Shown here one piece after another: positions 19,523 through 27,962 of a DNA stretch of 64,000 bases. The position numbers were made by a program, and so were the translations under genes. Within the stretch, counting starts at the first letter, position 1. Every line of letters begins with the position of its first letter. Under the pieces are notes generated by a model. That model was not told the origin of the DNA, made no database searches, and saw only the letters and a program-made list of their open reading frames with translations. This stretch comes from Hoylesella loescheii (lineage in GTDB: Bacteria; Bacteroidota; Bacteroidia; Bacteroidales; Bacteroidaceae). The stretch spans positions 1 to 64,000 of the forward strand of contig JADYUK010000002.1 of NCBI GenBank assembly GCA_021531755.1, written 5' to 3'.

Positions 19523-19655
19523 AGACACGGCCTCCGAGCCAGAGGGTCTTCCCTATTCCAGCCGTGTCTCCCTACCCGCCTTGCATGATATGATGGTATA
19601 ATGATGAGGACACACATGGTGTACAATATGTTACGCCTTGTGTGTCCTCTTTATG
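19523..19655 (+). terminator. Tandem hairpins after the GH2 gene
   Basis: The first hairpin has 9-bp arms AGACACGGC/GCCGTGTCT (19523-19531 and 19561-19569). The second has perfect 11-bp arms GAGGACACACA/TGTGTGTCCTC (19606-19616 and 19639-19649) followed by TTTATGTTT, the form of an intrinsic terminator for plus-strand transcription. Confidence 0.65.
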
Positions 19656-19661
19656 TTTGTC

Positions 19662-19866
19662 ATTACCGTCCGGCAAGCATTCTAAAGACCTTGGCATAGT
19701 GGTCTAAATGATTATCAAGCGCTCTTCTCTGAAACAAGCTTATTCCCTCAGGCACATAGTGGCATGCTAATACTGCGGTAAAACTTATCCTTCGGTTTCT
19801 TTCCTTATTATTACTGTCCGGTATAATTTTCAAGGTTATAAACAATAGGTTTTACCGGACAGTAAT
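19662..19866. mobile_element. MITE-like element with GTCCGG termini (copy A)
   Basis: A 205-bp non-coding segment is bounded by imperfect inverted ends: ATTACCGTCCGGCAA (19662-19676) and, reverse-complemented, ATTACTGTCCGGTAA (19852-19866). A third copy of the end lies inside at 19810-19823, facing the right end, so the right part alone can form a hairpin. The first ~55 bp match copy B at 23098. No transposase is present. Confidence 0.6.
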
Positions 19867-19878
19867 ATTTCCTTATAC

Positions 19879-19930
19879 AATCAGTGCTGGCGATGCCCTC
19901 CCGGGCTGTCGTCAGCACTGATTCTTTTTC
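19879..19930 (+). terminator. Intrinsic terminator-like hairpin between convergent GH2 genes
   Basis: Perfect 11-bp arms AATCAGTGCTG/CAGCACTGATT (19879-19889 and 19913-19923) are followed by CTTTTTC. A second hairpin with 10-bp arms ATGCCCGCAA/TTGCGGGCAT lies at 19936-19984 and could serve the minus-strand GH2 gene, which ends at 20013. With copy A and the preceding hairpins this accounts for most of the gap 19457-20012. Confidence 0.6.
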
Positions 19931-20012
19931 CCTCCATGCCCGCAACAGCAGCCATTGTCAGTCGACGGTTGGCCTTGCGGGCATTATGTTATGGGGTGTC
20001 AGGATAGTATGT

Positions 20013-22550
20013 CTATTCAGATCTCAGCTTTACGGTAGTGGTCTTGAGGCCCTTGCCTTTCACTGTTACTGCCACGTCTCCAGGGGTCTTCTTGGCGCGT
20101 ATGGCAATGACAAGCTTTCCGTGGAAGAGCTTCATTCTTGGGCAGACGAATGACTGCAGGGATGTCGCGTCGCCATTGCACATAGCCACGAACTCCGCTG
20201 CACCCTTCACCGTGACCCTTATGTCGTTATCAGCGTCAGGCACAGTGGTCCCCTCCTTGTCGAGTGCTGTCACTGTCAGGAAGACCATGTCGTCGCCATC
20301 GGCCTTCAGCGTCAGGGGCTGTGGCTCGGCGTATGGTGGGAGCAGTGTCTCGTCGGCAGTCACGGCGAGCTGTGTGGCCTTTCCTGCTGTGCGTATTGTC
20401 TGCTCTGCCGCCGCTTTCCCGTCAGCATCGTAGCATACGACTTTCACTGTCCCTGGCTCATAGCGGACATCGTTCCAGCGCAGGCGGTAGCGGTCGATTA
20501 TAGCGTCGTTGATGTCTGTTATGCGGTGGTCGCGTGGCTCTGTGATGTGCAAGTCGGTGCGTTTTGCGCGCCGTCCCTGTGACACACCGTTGACGAACAG
20601 CTCAGCCTCAGGATAGCTTGTGTAGCAATAGACAGGTGTCACCTCGCCCTCTCTTCCCGGCCATGTCCAGTGGGGGAGCAGATGCACTGTCGGCTTCTCT
20701 GTGTTCCATCGTGAGCGGTATAGCCAGTAGCGGTCCTTGGGTAGTCCGGCGAGGTCGAATATTCCGAAGTATGAGGAGCGTGAAGGCCAGTACTCATCGT
20801 ATGGTGTCGGCTCGCCGAGATAGTCGAATCCGGTCCACACGAACTCACCGATGACCCATGGCATATCGTCCTGTAGCATCCAGTCATCCTCTGGTATGTT
20901 CGACCACCAGCAGGCCTCCATGTCGTAGCTTGAGCATTGTCCGTCGCCGTATGCCTTTCCGTCGGCCCTCTCGACAGGGAACTTGTATACACCGCGTGAT
21001 GATACCGTGGAGGCTGTCTCGCTGCCGAGGAGGAATCCCTGCCCTGTCGCTTTGTAGACATTATTATATATATGGGTGCGGTAGTTCATACCGATGACCT
21101 CCGAGACGTGTGCGAATCCCGTCTTTACGGGTGCCATGCCACGGTCCATGCCGTTAGTTATGGGCCGTGTTGTGTCGTATTTATGTATGAGGTCCTGCAG
21201 GTGTCTTAGCATCGCGGGTCCGTTCTCCGAGCTTTGCTCCGGTATCTCGTTGCCGACGCTCCACATGACAATTGACGGGTGATGGCGGTTGGCGAGGACG
21301 AGGTTTGTTATGTCCCTGTCGGCCCATTCCTTGAAGAAGCGTGCGTATCCGTTCTTGCATTTAGGATATATCCACATGTCGAACGACTCAGCCATGACCA
21401 TCATGCCGATAGAGTCGCACAGGTCCATCTGCATCTGCGACGGCATGTTGTGAGCTGTCCTTATGGCGTCGCATCCCATACCCTTCAGCAGTTCCAGCTG
21501 TCTCAGCAGCGCCGCGCGGTTTATGGCAGCCCCCAGCATGCCGAGGTCGTGATGCAGGCAGACACCCTTTATCTTCCGCTTGTTTCCGTTGAGGCGGAAT
21601 CCGTCGGCAGTGCAGCTTATGGTGCGGTATCCCACACGTCTTGTCACAGAGTCCACCTTCCTCTTCCCGTTGCTGTCAGATGCATAGAGAGTGGCGGTGA
21701 TATTGTATAGTGCGGGCATCTCGGGCGACCAAGGTGTGATGCGTCCGTATGTTGATATGACGCTTGCGTGGCCGTTGTTGTCGACGGGAGCCTCTATGAC
21801 AGTCCGCTGGCGTGAGTCGGTCTGCACGTCAAACTCCACAGAGTATCTCACATTCTTCCCATTCCGCGCTGCTGCCATGTCAGCCGTCAGCTTGGCGGTC
21901 ACTGTCCCGTCGGCGTTCAGCTGCAGAGTCTCAGCGTTCACTCCCCACTGGCTCAGCGCCTCGGCCCCAGTCTCTATGATAGTCACAGGGCGGTACAGGC
22001 CTGCTCCGGGGTACCATCTGCTCGACTCCTCAATATTCTCCAGTCTTACGGCAATGGTGTTCTTCTGTCCCTCGCGGTTGATGAATGGTGTTATGTCGAT
22101 GTTGAATGTGTTGTATCCATATTTCCACTCGCCCGCCATCTTCCCGTTGACGAAGACCTTAGGCTCTGCCATCGCGCCGTCGAAGTTCAGCAGCACACGC
22201 TCCGCCTTTGGGCTGATGTCCACCGTTGTCCTGTACCATCCTGTCCCTATCCATGGCAGCGATCCCGAGCGTCCCGTCTTCTCCGTAGGCACAGTCTCTC
22301 CGTTCTGCTCTATCGCCACCACCTGCTTGTCTATCTCCTTGTCGAAGGGTCCGGCGATGGCCCAGTCATGTGGAATGCGCACTGTCTGCCATTTGCTCTC
22401 GTTGAGAGTGGTGTTGCTGTAGGCAGTGTTGTCGCCAAGAGTGAAGCGCCATGTCGTCAGCTGACGCTCCTGGCGTTGTCCGAAGAGCGACGTGGCTGCC
22501 ATGAGTAGCACGGCTGTGAGCGCCATGCGTGGGATTCTTAGTTTTCTCAT
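20013..22550 (-). CDS. Secreted beta-galactosidase-type GH2 glycosidase
   Basis: About 845 residues from the ATG at 22550, which opens a signal peptide (MRKLRIPRMALTAVLLMAATSLFGQ); the frame runs open to 22700 but that part overlaps the promoter. Acid/base Glu is in VMWSVGNEIPEQS and the nucleophile Glu in VIGEFVWTGFDYLGEP, both standard for GH2 beta-galactosidases. C-terminal immunoglobulin-like domains follow, as in Bacteroidetes enzymes with DUF4982-type modules. It is the only gene of the pectin locus on the minus strand and has its own promoter. Confidence 0.9.
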   Translation of the reverse strand: MRKLRIPRMALTAVLLMAATSLFGQRQERQLTTWRFTLGDNTAYSNTTLNESKWQTVRIPHDWAIAGPFDKEIDKQVVAIEQNGETVPTEKTGRSGSLPWIGTGWYRTTVDISPKAERVLLNFDGAMAEPKVFVNGKMAGEWKYGYNTFNIDITPFINREGQKNTIAVRLENIEESSRWYPGAGLYRPVTIIETGAEALSQWGVNAETLQLNADGTVTAKLTADMAAARNGKNVRYSVEFDVQTDSRQRTVIEAPVDNNGHASVISTYGRITPWSPEMPALYNITATLYASDSNGKRKVDSVTRRVGYRTISCTADGFRLNGNKRKIKGVCLHHDLGMLGAAINRAALLRQLELLKGMGCDAIRTAHNMPSQMQMDLCDSIGMMVMAESFDMWIYPKCKNGYARFFKEWADRDITNLVLANRHHPSIVMWSVGNEIPEQSSENGPAMLRHLQDLIHKYDTTRPITNGMDRGMAPVKTGFAHVSEVIGMNYRTHIYNNVYKATGQGFLLGSETASTVSSRGVYKFPVERADGKAYGDGQCSSYDMEACWWSNIPEDDWMLQDDMPWVIGEFVWTGFDYLGEPTPYDEYWPSRSSYFGIFDLAGLPKDRYWLYRSRWNTEKPTVHLLPHWTWPGREGEVTPVYCYTSYPEAELFVNGVSQGRRAKRTDLHITEPRDHRITDINDAIIDRYRLRWNDVRYEPGTVKVVCYDADGKAAAEQTIRTAGKATQLAVTADETLLPPYAEPQPLTLKADGDDMVFLTVTALDKEGTTVPDADNDIRVTVKGAAEFVAMCNGDATSLQSFVCPRMKLFHGKLVIAIRAKKTPGDVAVTVKGKGLKTTTVKLRSE

Positions 22551-22670
22551 AAAGTTTTTTTTATAGTTGTTGTTAGTTGTTCCGGTTGGATAGTCGCGTC
22601 GTCTCCTGACGGACAGATTGCCTGTGGCGGCATGGCAGATTCTGCCTCTTGCCCCCTGTGTGTGCAGATG

Positions 22671-22701
22671 CAAAATTAATAATAATTCTGTTATTATCAA
22701 A
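22671..22701 (-). promoter_or_regulatory. Promoter of the minus-strand GH2 gene
   Basis: On the minus strand TTTG (22701-22698), a 19-nt spacer and TAATTTTG (22678-22671) match TTTG-N19-TAnnTTTG. The leader to the ATG at 22550 is about 115 nt. Confidence 0.7.
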
Positions 22702-22840
22702 GGAAAAATCGTCAGAAAATAAAAAAACAGTCAGCCGGACAGGCTGAAACCCAGCGAGCGGACATTCAGCCCTCCGCATTACGCCATGCCCCCATCGCGC
22801 TATGACATGGTGCATGGTAGGGTAGGGCACACCCCTCGCT

Positions 22841-22880
22841 CTTCACCCGCAGCCCCTTGTTCTTCACCCGCAGCCCCTTG
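22841..22880. repeat. 21-bp direct repeat, 2 copies
   Basis: CTTCACCCGCAGCCCCTTG occurs at 22841 and 22862, 21 bp apart, in a C-rich stretch between divergent genes. Confidence 0.8.
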
Positions 22881-22973
22881 AGTCCCCGCCAGAGACATCT
22901 CCCCGCCCGCTGTGCTCCCGTCAGCTTCCCCTGCCGTACAGGTTAAGAATCGTAAGCAGTATCTTTCACGCCG

Positions 22974-23039
22974 TCATCCAGTACTTCTGGGAGGCTCATC
23001 CAGCACAAATGAGAGGCTCATCCAGTACCTTTCCCGATA
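22974..23039. repeat. 22-bp tandem repeat, 3 copies
   Basis: TCATCCAG recurs at 22974, 22996 and 23018, exactly 22 bp apart, followed each time by TAC, CAC or TAC. The sequence is unrelated to the GTAATTAC family but shares its period. Confidence 0.8.
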
Positions 23040-23097
23040 TTGAAGTCACAGCATGAAAACTGTAAGCAGAATGCCCTGTGAAGTTATAATCTGTAAT

Positions 23098-23155
23098 ATT
23101 GCTGTCCGGTAAACATCCTAAAGACCGTGACATATTGGTCTTTGTAATGGACAAT
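23098..23155. mobile_element. GTCCGG hairpin element (copy B, partial)
   Basis: ATTGCTGTCCGGTAA (23098-23112) is followed by a segment that matches the start of copy A over about 55 bp, including CTAAAGACC and a pairing GGTCTTT. No right end was found, so this is a partial copy or a solo hairpin unit. The remainder of the gap 22551-23412 holds two promoters, the 21- and 22-bp repeats and C-rich sequence without genes. Confidence 0.5.
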
Positions 23156-23339
23156 CACCTTCTTTTGGCAAATAAGCGGGTCTGTTGACAAGAGTCAATG
23201 GCCAAGAGACATTCTATCGTCCCCTCCCTTGCGCTTCCGCCTCCTCATTTCCACCTCCCTGATATTCTGTTCCATAGCCGTAAGAGATTAATCCAGCAAG
23301 GAGCGAAAGAATATTTATAAGTGTTAAATCCCCTACTTA

Positions 23340-23371
23340 TTTGGTATTCTCATAAAAAAACGCTACCTTTG
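23340..23371 (+). promoter_or_regulatory. Promoter of the first PL1 gene
   Basis: TTTG (23340-23343), a 20-nt spacer and TACCTTTG (23364-23371) match the Bacteroidetes consensus. The ATG at 23413 lies about 35 nt after the expected start point. Confidence 0.75.
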
Positions 23372-23412
23372 TACCGAGTTAACCTAATAAAAGCAACATA
23401 CAAATAAAAATA

Positions 23413-25161
23413 ATGAAACGCAAATTATTGACAACCGCCTTTATGGCGGCTACTATCAGTGTATATGCACAATACCCTACAATCCCTGACTCTGTTAAAC
23501 AGCGCGGAGCAGAGGAAGAACAGCGCTGGGATGCCCTTAACGCCGCATCATGGCGCAAAGCCCTGCCCGATGTCATAGATGGCATGCTGACAGGCAAGCC
23601 TTTCGTGCCACAGGCATCCCGCCCCTCCGACCTCAAGCAGGCCTCCATACCAGCCTTCCCCGGTGCAGAGGGAGGCGGCATGTACTCATTCGGCGGCCGT
23701 GGAGTGAACTATCTCGGCGCGCCAGTCAAGTCGAGAGTGTATGTTGTAACATCGCTTGCCGACAGCGGTCCCGGCACGCTCCGTGAGGCGTGTGAGGCAG
23801 GCGGCCCGCGTGTCGTCGTGTTCAATGTGGCAGGCGAGATAAAGCTCAAGAGGCCGATAAACATCCTCGCCCCATACATCACGATAGCCGGACAGACAGC
23901 CCCGGGCGACGGTGTCGTAGTGACAGGCGAGACAATGCTTGTCGACACACACGATGTCATCATACGATACATGCGCTTCCGCCGTGGAGCAATGGATGTA
24001 GCCCACCGTGATGACGCATGCGGAGGCAACGGCGTAGGCAACATCATCTACGACCACTGCTCGGCCTCATGGGGCCTCGACGAGGTCATGTCGATGTACC
24101 GCCATGTCTATGCGCGCCATGAAGGCAAGCAGGACAAGCTCCCGACAGTCAACATAACAATCCAGGACTGCATCTTCGCCCACGGCCTCGACCTCTACAA
24201 CCATGCCTTCGGAGCCTCTATCGGCGGATACAACTCGCTCTTCACCCGCAACCTCTTCGCCAACAACATCTCGCGCAACCCCTCAATAGCGATGAATGGC
24301 GACTTCAACTTCGTCAACAACGTCATATTCAACTGGTGGAACCGTTCTATCGACGGAGGCGACAACCTGTCAGAATACAACATCATAAACAACTATTTCA
24401 AGCCGGGTCCCATCACAGGATTCGACCAGACAAAGGATGTCTCAAAGACCATCGCCGCCTACCGCAAAGCCCTCAAGCGCGGACGCATGCACGAGTATTA
24501 CACATCGGAAGCCGGCAGCGGCCATGACGGCAAGGCACCATCAATCTGCTACCGCATACTCAAACCCGAGCACGGACGCGACAAGGCAAACAAGGACCTC
24601 TGGGGCAAGGCATACGTCAGCGGGAACACAGTAGAATACTTTGACGACGTCACTGCCGACAACTGGAACGGCGGAGTGCAGCCAGCAGGCATAGAAGGCA
24701 ATGACGAGGTGGCAAGAGTCTTGAGAGTCACAGAGCCCTTCAAATACAACGCCCCAGCCAGGGTAATGACCGCTCAGGAGACCTACAGCCATGTCCTCGA
24801 CAACGTCGGAGCGACACTGCCCGTGCGCGATGCTGTCGACGAGATGATTATCCGTGGCGTGAGAGCCGGAGTGCCAGAGTATGCCAAGGACGCCAAGATA
24901 CACGTCTCGCCATACTCCAAGCGCCGCCTCCCGGCCGATACATACAAGCTCGGCATCATAACCGACCCGCAGCAGACCGGCGGGCTGCCACAATACACAG
25001 GCACACCACGCCAGGACACAGACCTCGACGGCATGCCCGACGAGTGGGAGAAAGCACACGGACTGAACCCTGCCGACCCCTCTGACGCCACGAAGCTGAC
25101 ACAGTCAGGCTATATGAATATCGAGCTGTATATCAACGACCTCGGAAACTTCGCAAAATAA
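23413..25161 (+). CDS. Secreted pectate lyase, PL1
   Basis: 582 residues with signal peptide MKRKLLTTAFMAATISVYAQ. It cleaves de-esterified homogalacturonan by beta-elimination with calcium. The family opening AFPGAEGGGMYSFGGRG and VTSLADSGPGTLREA, the parallel beta-helix and the calcium-site region IIYDHCSASWGLDE are clear. A likely catalytic Arg is in NNISRNPSI. The C-terminus has a calcium-binding loop of the dockerin/thrombospondin-3 kind (DTDLDGMPDEWEKAHGLNP). It is the first gene of an operon with the isomerase-like gene 8 bp downstream. A close paralogue lies at 37177. Confidence 0.92.
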   Translation: MKRKLLTTAFMAATISVYAQYPTIPDSVKQRGAEEEQRWDALNAASWRKALPDVIDGMLTGKPFVPQASRPSDLKQASIPAFPGAEGGGMYSFGGRGVNYLGAPVKSRVYVVTSLADSGPGTLREACEAGGPRVVVFNVAGEIKLKRPINILAPYITIAGQTAPGDGVVVTGETMLVDTHDVIIRYMRFRRGAMDVAHRDDACGGNGVGNIIYDHCSASWGLDEVMSMYRHVYARHEGKQDKLPTVNITIQDCIFAHGLDLYNHAFGASIGGYNSLFTRNLFANNISRNPSIAMNGDFNFVNNVIFNWWNRSIDGGDNLSEYNIINNYFKPGPITGFDQTKDVSKTIAAYRKALKRGRMHEYYTSEAGSGHDGKAPSICYRILKPEHGRDKANKDLWGKAYVSGNTVEYFDDVTADNWNGGVQPAGIEGNDEVARVLRVTEPFKYNAPARVMTAQETYSHVLDNVGATLPVRDAVDEMIIRGVRAGVPEYAKDAKIHVSPYSKRRLPADTYKLGIITDPQQTGGLPQYTGTPRQDTDLDGMPDEWEKAHGLNPADPSDATKLTQSGYMNIELYINDLGNFAK

Positions 25162-25169
25162 CCGTAGAG

Positions 25170-26153
25170 ATGATGCGAGATTTCAGACGATACATCATTA
25201 TATACATATCAGCATTCCTCCTCGTCTCACCAGACATCCACGCACAGATAGCAGGCATCAGCTGCTGTGACTGGATGATGCTCAAGCGCCAGAAACTCGG
25301 GCAGTTCCAGCTCATGAAGGACATCGGAGGCGACGGAGTGGAGATGGACATGGGCCCTCTCGGGCGCCGTGTGATGTTCGAGAACCGTTTCCGCGACAAT
25401 GACAAGGAGACAACGCAGTTCCGCCAGACAGCAGAGCGGCTCGGCATAAGAGTCTCCTCGATAGCCATGTCGGGATTCTTCGCCCAGACACTCATAGACC
25501 GCAAGTTTGACGAGCAGACCCTCGCCGACGGCACAAAAGTCTGCAAGGAACACACCGCCTCAGAGAGCGACGCCAACTATCGCAGCCTCATAGCCGACTG
25601 TCTCAACACGATGGAGGCCTTCGGCGCCAAGGTCGCCTTCCTCCCCCTCGGCGGCTCAGGGCGCGAGTGGCAGAGTGGCGAGGGGCCAGAGTATGAGGCC
25701 CTCTGCTCACGCCTGCACACATTCGGCGAGATGGCCCACAAGCGCGGCCTCACAATAGGCATCCGTACAGCCATGCCAGCCGCCTTCTCGAAGAGGATGC
25801 TCGACGATATCAACTCCAGCGGCATAAAGATATACTACAACTTCCAGGACGCATGTGACCGCTTCAAGGCAGGCCATGCCCCGGAGGCGAAGACCTCAAC
25901 ACAGCTCATATGCGACGAGCTGAGAGCCCTCGGCACACGCCGCGTCTGCCAGATACATGTCTCCAACACCGACAGCGTCACCCTGCGCCACGACCCATAC
26001 ATAGACATGCCGGCGGTAAAGAAGACGCTGAAGAAGATGAGATACCGCGGATGGCTCACCGTGGAACGCTCGCGAGACGCAAAGAATGTCCGCAATGTCC
26101 GCGCAAACTATGGTGACAATGTAGCCTACCTGAAAGAAATCTTCGGGCGGTAG
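25170..26153 (+). CDS. Secreted xylose-isomerase-like TIM-barrel protein with altered metal site
   Basis: 327 residues; MMRDFRRYIIIYISAFLLVSPDIHAQ is a signal peptide (ATG at 25170 or 25173). The rest is a sugar phosphate isomerase/epimerase (AP endonuclease 2) barrel. In the family a Glu, an Asp or His, a His and a Glu bind a divalent metal. Here the His (CQIHVSNTD) and the last Glu (LTVERSRD) are present, but where I expect Glu the text is IGIRTAMP, and where I expect Asp it is IYYNFQDA. It may be a modified enzyme or a binding protein. It follows the pectate lyase by 8 bp. Secretion is also unusual for an isomerase. Confidence 0.7.
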   Translation: MMRDFRRYIIIYISAFLLVSPDIHAQIAGISCCDWMMLKRQKLGQFQLMKDIGGDGVEMDMGPLGRRVMFENRFRDNDKETTQFRQTAERLGIRVSSIAMSGFFAQTLIDRKFDEQTLADGTKVCKEHTASESDANYRSLIADCLNTMEAFGAKVAFLPLGGSGREWQSGEGPEYEALCSRLHTFGEMAHKRGLTIGIRTAMPAAFSKRMLDDINSSGIKIYYNFQDACDRFKAGHAPEAKTSTQLICDELRALGTRRVCQIHVSNTDSVTLRHDPYIDMPAVKKTLKKMRYRGWLTVERSRDAKNVRNVRANYGDNVAYLKEIFGR

Positions 26154-26381
26154 AATGTAGCGGCCAGCCCCCGGGCCAACCGCCATCCACCCCCAAGCCC
26201 CACGCGGGACACACACGACAGACATAACTGAGACCCCACAGAGAGCCAGATGCCAGACATGGCATAGGGTACAGCACAGCGGGACAAACCGGCCGGACTC
26301 CATGACAGTACCAGCAGGCCGGACCTGACTATACGAAAGAAAACAAAAAACAAACGAAAAAAAACATAGAACTAAAACCGT

Positions 26382-27932
26382 ATGAGAAAAACATTTTATC
26401 TCCTTGCCGGACTCGTATTCTGTCTCCCGGCAACGATGTTAGTCTCTTGTGTCGATGGCTATGATGACGAGCCGCTCTTCGAGAGCGATGTCCGCAATAC
26501 GCAGTTGTCATCACCCAGTCTCGACAAGAGCTGTTTCGCTACTATCAGCACCTCGTCTGGAGAGAAAGTCCAGATGACATGGCCGCTCGTCCATGGCGCT
26601 GGAGGATATCTCGTCAATGTGGCCATACAGAGTGGTGACACACAGACACCAGTCATCACAGACAGCGTGGTGGATGGTGTCAGCGTGACATTCGACAAGT
26701 ATGAGGACACGAAATACGTCACATCCGTCAGGACACTCGGCAACGAGAAGTATAACAACACCGACGCCACTGATGCGACAAGCTTCGTCTTCTCAACCAT
26801 GGTAGAGGGTGTCAGCATCCCTGCTGGCGCAGACGTGGCACAGTTCGTCAACTCATATATCGCCCAGCATAAGGCAGAGATGGACGAGGCCATGGCGGCA
26901 GACCCTAACAACTATGAGATGGCATTCGAGATGGAGGCCGGCCAGAAATACACACTCAATGAGCCAGTCGATTTCGGGCTGTACCCCATCACATTCCGCA
27001 GCGCGGACAAGGTGAACCGCGCCACACTCACACTCGGGGAGAACGGCTACATAACCACACAGGCCGGACTGAAGGTGAAGTTCATAAACTTCGACTGCAC
27101 CATGATGCCAAAGGCCATGGGCCTCATAACCCTCGGAGCCACACCCGACGCGTCAATCTCGACAGAAACCCTCGGGTATAAAGCCCTCGGCGCCAACCAG
27201 GACGGTTTCGTCATACAGAAACCTGTCGTACTGCAGGAGTGCTGGGTAAAGAACCTCCCCGCCACACTCATCTATGGCAACGCCAAACCATGGTCAATAT
27301 CCGACCTCAGGATAAAAGACTGTATCATCCAGGCCGCCAACGCCGCCAACACTACACCGTGGATAAACCTCACCGGCAGCACAAACGGACTGATACAGAA
27401 GCTGACAATGGAGAACACCACATTCCTCAACACAGAGAAGAACGAGAAGGAACAGTACTTCATGCGCTACAGCAACTCCTCCAACGCACAGCCAAGGAAA
27501 ATCTACGGCAACACCAACAACTTCCTTGAGTACACTATCTCAAACTGCTCTTTCCTCAAGACCAACCCAAAGAAGGACTTCGCCAACAACATGCCGAACA
27601 CCCAGAATGGGAAGCTGCTGTGGATAAAGGTCGAGAATTCCGTCTTCTATGATGTCTACAGGCTCTACCAGCTCATACAGTCACAGTGGATAAAGACAAC
27701 GACGAACAACTTCATGTCATACTCTGCCGACTGCTCACCGCAGACGACCGACTTCGGCCCCAGCGGACGCACAGACCAGTATGGCAACTTCTACACGACA
27801 AGAGATGAGGCTGTTGAGTTCAACGACGCAGACCTCAAGCCACTCGACTTCTCCAAACCAAACGCCGGACTGAGCCTCGCACCAGCCGGACTCGCAGCCG
27901 CAGCCAAAGCCGGCGACCCACGCTGGTACTAA
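26382..27932 (+). CDS. Surface lipoprotein next to SusC (DUF4957/DUF5123-like)
   Basis: 516 residues. The N-terminus MRKTFYLLAGLVFCLPATMLVSC is a lipoprotein signal with Cys at about 23. A fibronectin-like domain (about 40-140) is followed by a beta-helix-like region rich in N, T and F repeats and a short C-terminal motif ending AAAAKAGDPRWY. This is the pattern of Bacteroidetes lipoproteins of the DUF4957/DUF5123 type in pectin loci, thought to bind glycan at the surface; the binding role is inferred. It precedes SusC by 30 bp, whereas SusE/F-like lipoproteins usually follow SusD. No promoter was seen in 26154-26381. Confidence 0.68.
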   Translation: MRKTFYLLAGLVFCLPATMLVSCVDGYDDEPLFESDVRNTQLSSPSLDKSCFATISTSSGEKVQMTWPLVHGAGGYLVNVAIQSGDTQTPVITDSVVDGVSVTFDKYEDTKYVTSVRTLGNEKYNNTDATDATSFVFSTMVEGVSIPAGADVAQFVNSYIAQHKAEMDEAMAADPNNYEMAFEMEAGQKYTLNEPVDFGLYPITFRSADKVNRATLTLGENGYITTQAGLKVKFINFDCTMMPKAMGLITLGATPDASISTETLGYKALGANQDGFVIQKPVVLQECWVKNLPATLIYGNAKPWSISDLRIKDCIIQAANAANTTPWINLTGSTNGLIQKLTMENTTFLNTEKNEKEQYFMRYSNSSNAQPRKIYGNTNNFLEYTISNCSFLKTNPKKDFANNMPNTQNGKLLWIKVENSVFYDVYRLYQLIQSQWIKTTTNNFMSYSADCSPQTTDFGPSGRTDQYGNFYTTRDEAVEFNDADLKPLDFSKPNAGLSLAPAGLAAAAKAGDPRWY

Positions 27933-27962
27933 ACCTAAACAACAAGAAACACAGCATATACT

